DNA of 64,000 nucleotides from Ferruginibacter paludis (GTDB taxonomy: Bacteria > Bacteroidota > Bacteroidia > Chitinophagales > Chitinophagaceae): assembly GCF_030409685.1 (NCBI RefSeq), contig NZ_JAUFQJ010000024.1:558001-622000 (forward strand). Reading direction: 5' to 3'. Shown here one piece after another: positions 62,991 to 64,000 of the stretch. The first letter of the stretch is position 1. Every line of letters starts with the position of its first letter. The position numbers were made by a program, and so were the translations under genes. The notes under the pieces were generated by a model. That model saw nothing but the letters and a program-made list of their open reading frames with translations. It did no database searches and was not told where the DNA came from.

Positions 62991-63721
62991 TATTTGCAGT
63001 TGTTAACTTCGCTGATTGCGTAAAGTCCTTTGAATAAAAAATTTAAGTCTGCAAATATCCTGTTTTTAAGTTGACCGGCAAAATAGGCCGAATCACCCCC
63101 GGTTAAAACCACGTTAAAGTTGCCGTATTTACCTGCATAATAATCGATGAACCCATCAATTTCAAAGGTAATTCCGGCTATTACCCCGCTTTGAAGATTC
63201 GTTTTTGTGTCGTAGGCAATTACCGGAAAATTCCAGTCTTTTTGAACCAGCGGTAAAAATGCGGTATGATCATGCATTGATTTAAACCGCATTTCCATAC
63301 CCGGCGAAATGGCGCCACCAATAAACTCGTTGTTTTGGGTAATGAAATTATAGGTGATACAACTGCCCAAACCAATCACCAGGTTATTTTTGTCTGGATA
63401 AAAATGCACGGCGGCGGCAATCAACGCCAGCCGGTCTGCACCAATGGTTTGGGGTTTTCCCACAGCCGTAGTGAAATTTACTTTACTAATATGGGATAGT
63501 TTATGAAAGTTTGTTTTTTCACCCAATAGTGTTTCAATAGCACTGTTGTGTTCTATAACGGATGCCAGAATAGTGTTGTCAGGTTGGTATTGTTCCAGCA
63601 GTTTTTCAATGGTTTCCAGGCTGTCGTCTGCCACCGCAATGTCATTTTTAAATACATCATTTTCAAAGAAGCCGCATTTTTTACGGGTATTGCCAAAATC
63701 GAAGCAAAGTGTTTTTTTCAT
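62990..63721 (-). CDS. coaX: Type III pantothenate kinase
   Basis: This 243-residue cytosolic enzyme makes 4'-phosphopantothenate in coenzyme A synthesis. Visible features are the phosphate loop DFGNTRKKCG, VGKPQTIGADRLALIAAA, the IGLGSCITYNFI segment and GGAISPGMEMRF. It starts the coaX-OMP-lptC operon. It has little upstream space before the LON-domain gene (142 bp). Confidence 0.95.
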   Translation of the reverse strand: MKKTLCFDFGNTRKKCGFFENDVFKNDIAVADDSLETIEKLLEQYQPDNTILASVIEHNSAIETLLGEKTNFHKLSHISKVNFTTAVGKPQTIGADRLALIAAAVHFYPDKNNLVIGLGSCITYNFITQNNEFIGGAISPGMEMRFKSMHDHTAFLPLVQKDWNFPVIAYDTKTNLQSGVIAGITFEIDGFIDYYAGKYGNFNVVLTGGDSAYFAGQLKNRIFADLNFLFKGLYAISEVNNCK

Positions 63722-63862
63722 GTATGTATTTTTCTAGATAAACTTTAGCAAGAGTAGCAATCGCAGCAGATTGATAATTGTAAAAGGAAAGATAAATCGC
63801 TCTTTTGAATCTGCTTACAAAGACGGATTGCTAAAAAAACAACCTGGTAAAAAAGATGATTG

Positions 63863-64000
63863 TTACAAATTAAACCCTTCCAGGTTTTTAAAATGCCCGT
63901 TTAATTTTATCCGCTTTTTTAGTGTTTCCATTTCAGCCACTATGGGCAATACTTTTAGCAGGTGTTGCTTTAAATATTCCTGCCGCTGCATTTCATGAAA
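63863..64000 (-). CDS. C-terminal end of a LON substrate-binding domain-like protein
   Basis: An open frame enters from the right edge and stops at 63863, encoding 45 residues: a helical, charged end with QRQEYLKQHLLKVLPIV and ending in HFKNLEGFNL. From memory, the small LON-N-domain proteins of Chitinophagaceae end this way and lie beside coaX. The body of the gene is outside the window, so the family is uncertain. Confidence 0.55.
   Translation of the reverse strand, partial: FHEMQRQEYLKQHLLKVLPIVAEMETLKKRIKLNGHFKNLEGFNL

Noticed and set aside
63771-63998. Plus-strand ORF at the right edge
   Set aside because: Its composition is unlike a protein, and the minus strand there encodes a convincing conserved C-terminal end.
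1-64000. Search for tRNA/rRNA genes, CRISPR arrays, insertion sequences and phage genes
   Set aside because: No tRNA-like T-loop sequences in the intergenic gaps, no regularly spaced repeats and no transposase or integrase motifs were seen.

Overview
The window looks like chromosome from a Bacteroidota bacterium, most likely family Chitinophagaceae. The reasons are AT-rich DNA, starts almost without Shine-Dalgarno sites, repeated TAnnTTTG-type -7 promoter boxes, signal peptides ending in AQ, and many families typical of that phylum (DUF5916, TIGR02757, DUF2911, MG2/TonB-plug proteins, RprXY-like two-component pair, Bacteroidota-type DPP IV). The family-level placement is inference. I found no rRNA, tRNA, CRISPR array, insertion sequence or phage gene.

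Layout. 1-16 kb is mostly housekeeping: the start of a large membrane protein, heme A synthase, RNase HII, Sua5/YrdC-type tRNA modification, a PfkB kinase, a subtilisin-like protease, an MG2/TonB-plug protein, an RND (HAE3) exporter, recO, an amidohydrolase and prfA. 16-24 kb holds an EF-hand-like low-complexity protein, a gene-free gap with a possible sigma-54 promoter ahead of a terminator, a response regulator/histidine kinase pair, a very large GH18-CE4-GT2 fusion protein, tatC and rpiB. 24-37 kb carries an M28 peptidase, a deoxyhypusine-synthase-like enzyme, a PepSY-like protein, an ACP-phosphodiesterase-like protein, DUF2911, asnB, a Cys/Met PLP enzyme, TIGR02757, a lipid hydroxylase and a coupled FAA hydrolase/flavin reductase pair.

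37-47 kb is the accessory part: a frameshifted Uma2 gene, a patatin lipase, a divergent helix-turn-helix regulator, a run of exported proteins (glycine-zipper protein, small beta-barrel, beta-helix lipoprotein, 556-residue lipoprotein), a radical SAM/SPASM enzyme, a decayed copy of the patatin 3' end, and a short paralogue of the large lipoprotein. This is the best candidate for an undescribed system, although its function cannot be read from sequence.

47-64 kb returns to core functions: DUF4197, lysS, a DPP IV-like peptidase, a DUF5916 protein, an SDR oxidoreductase divergent from a TetR-regulated TolC/HlyD/DHA2 efflux operon with two clear operators, an OsmC/ArsC-like pair, and a coaX-outer membrane protein-lptC operon.
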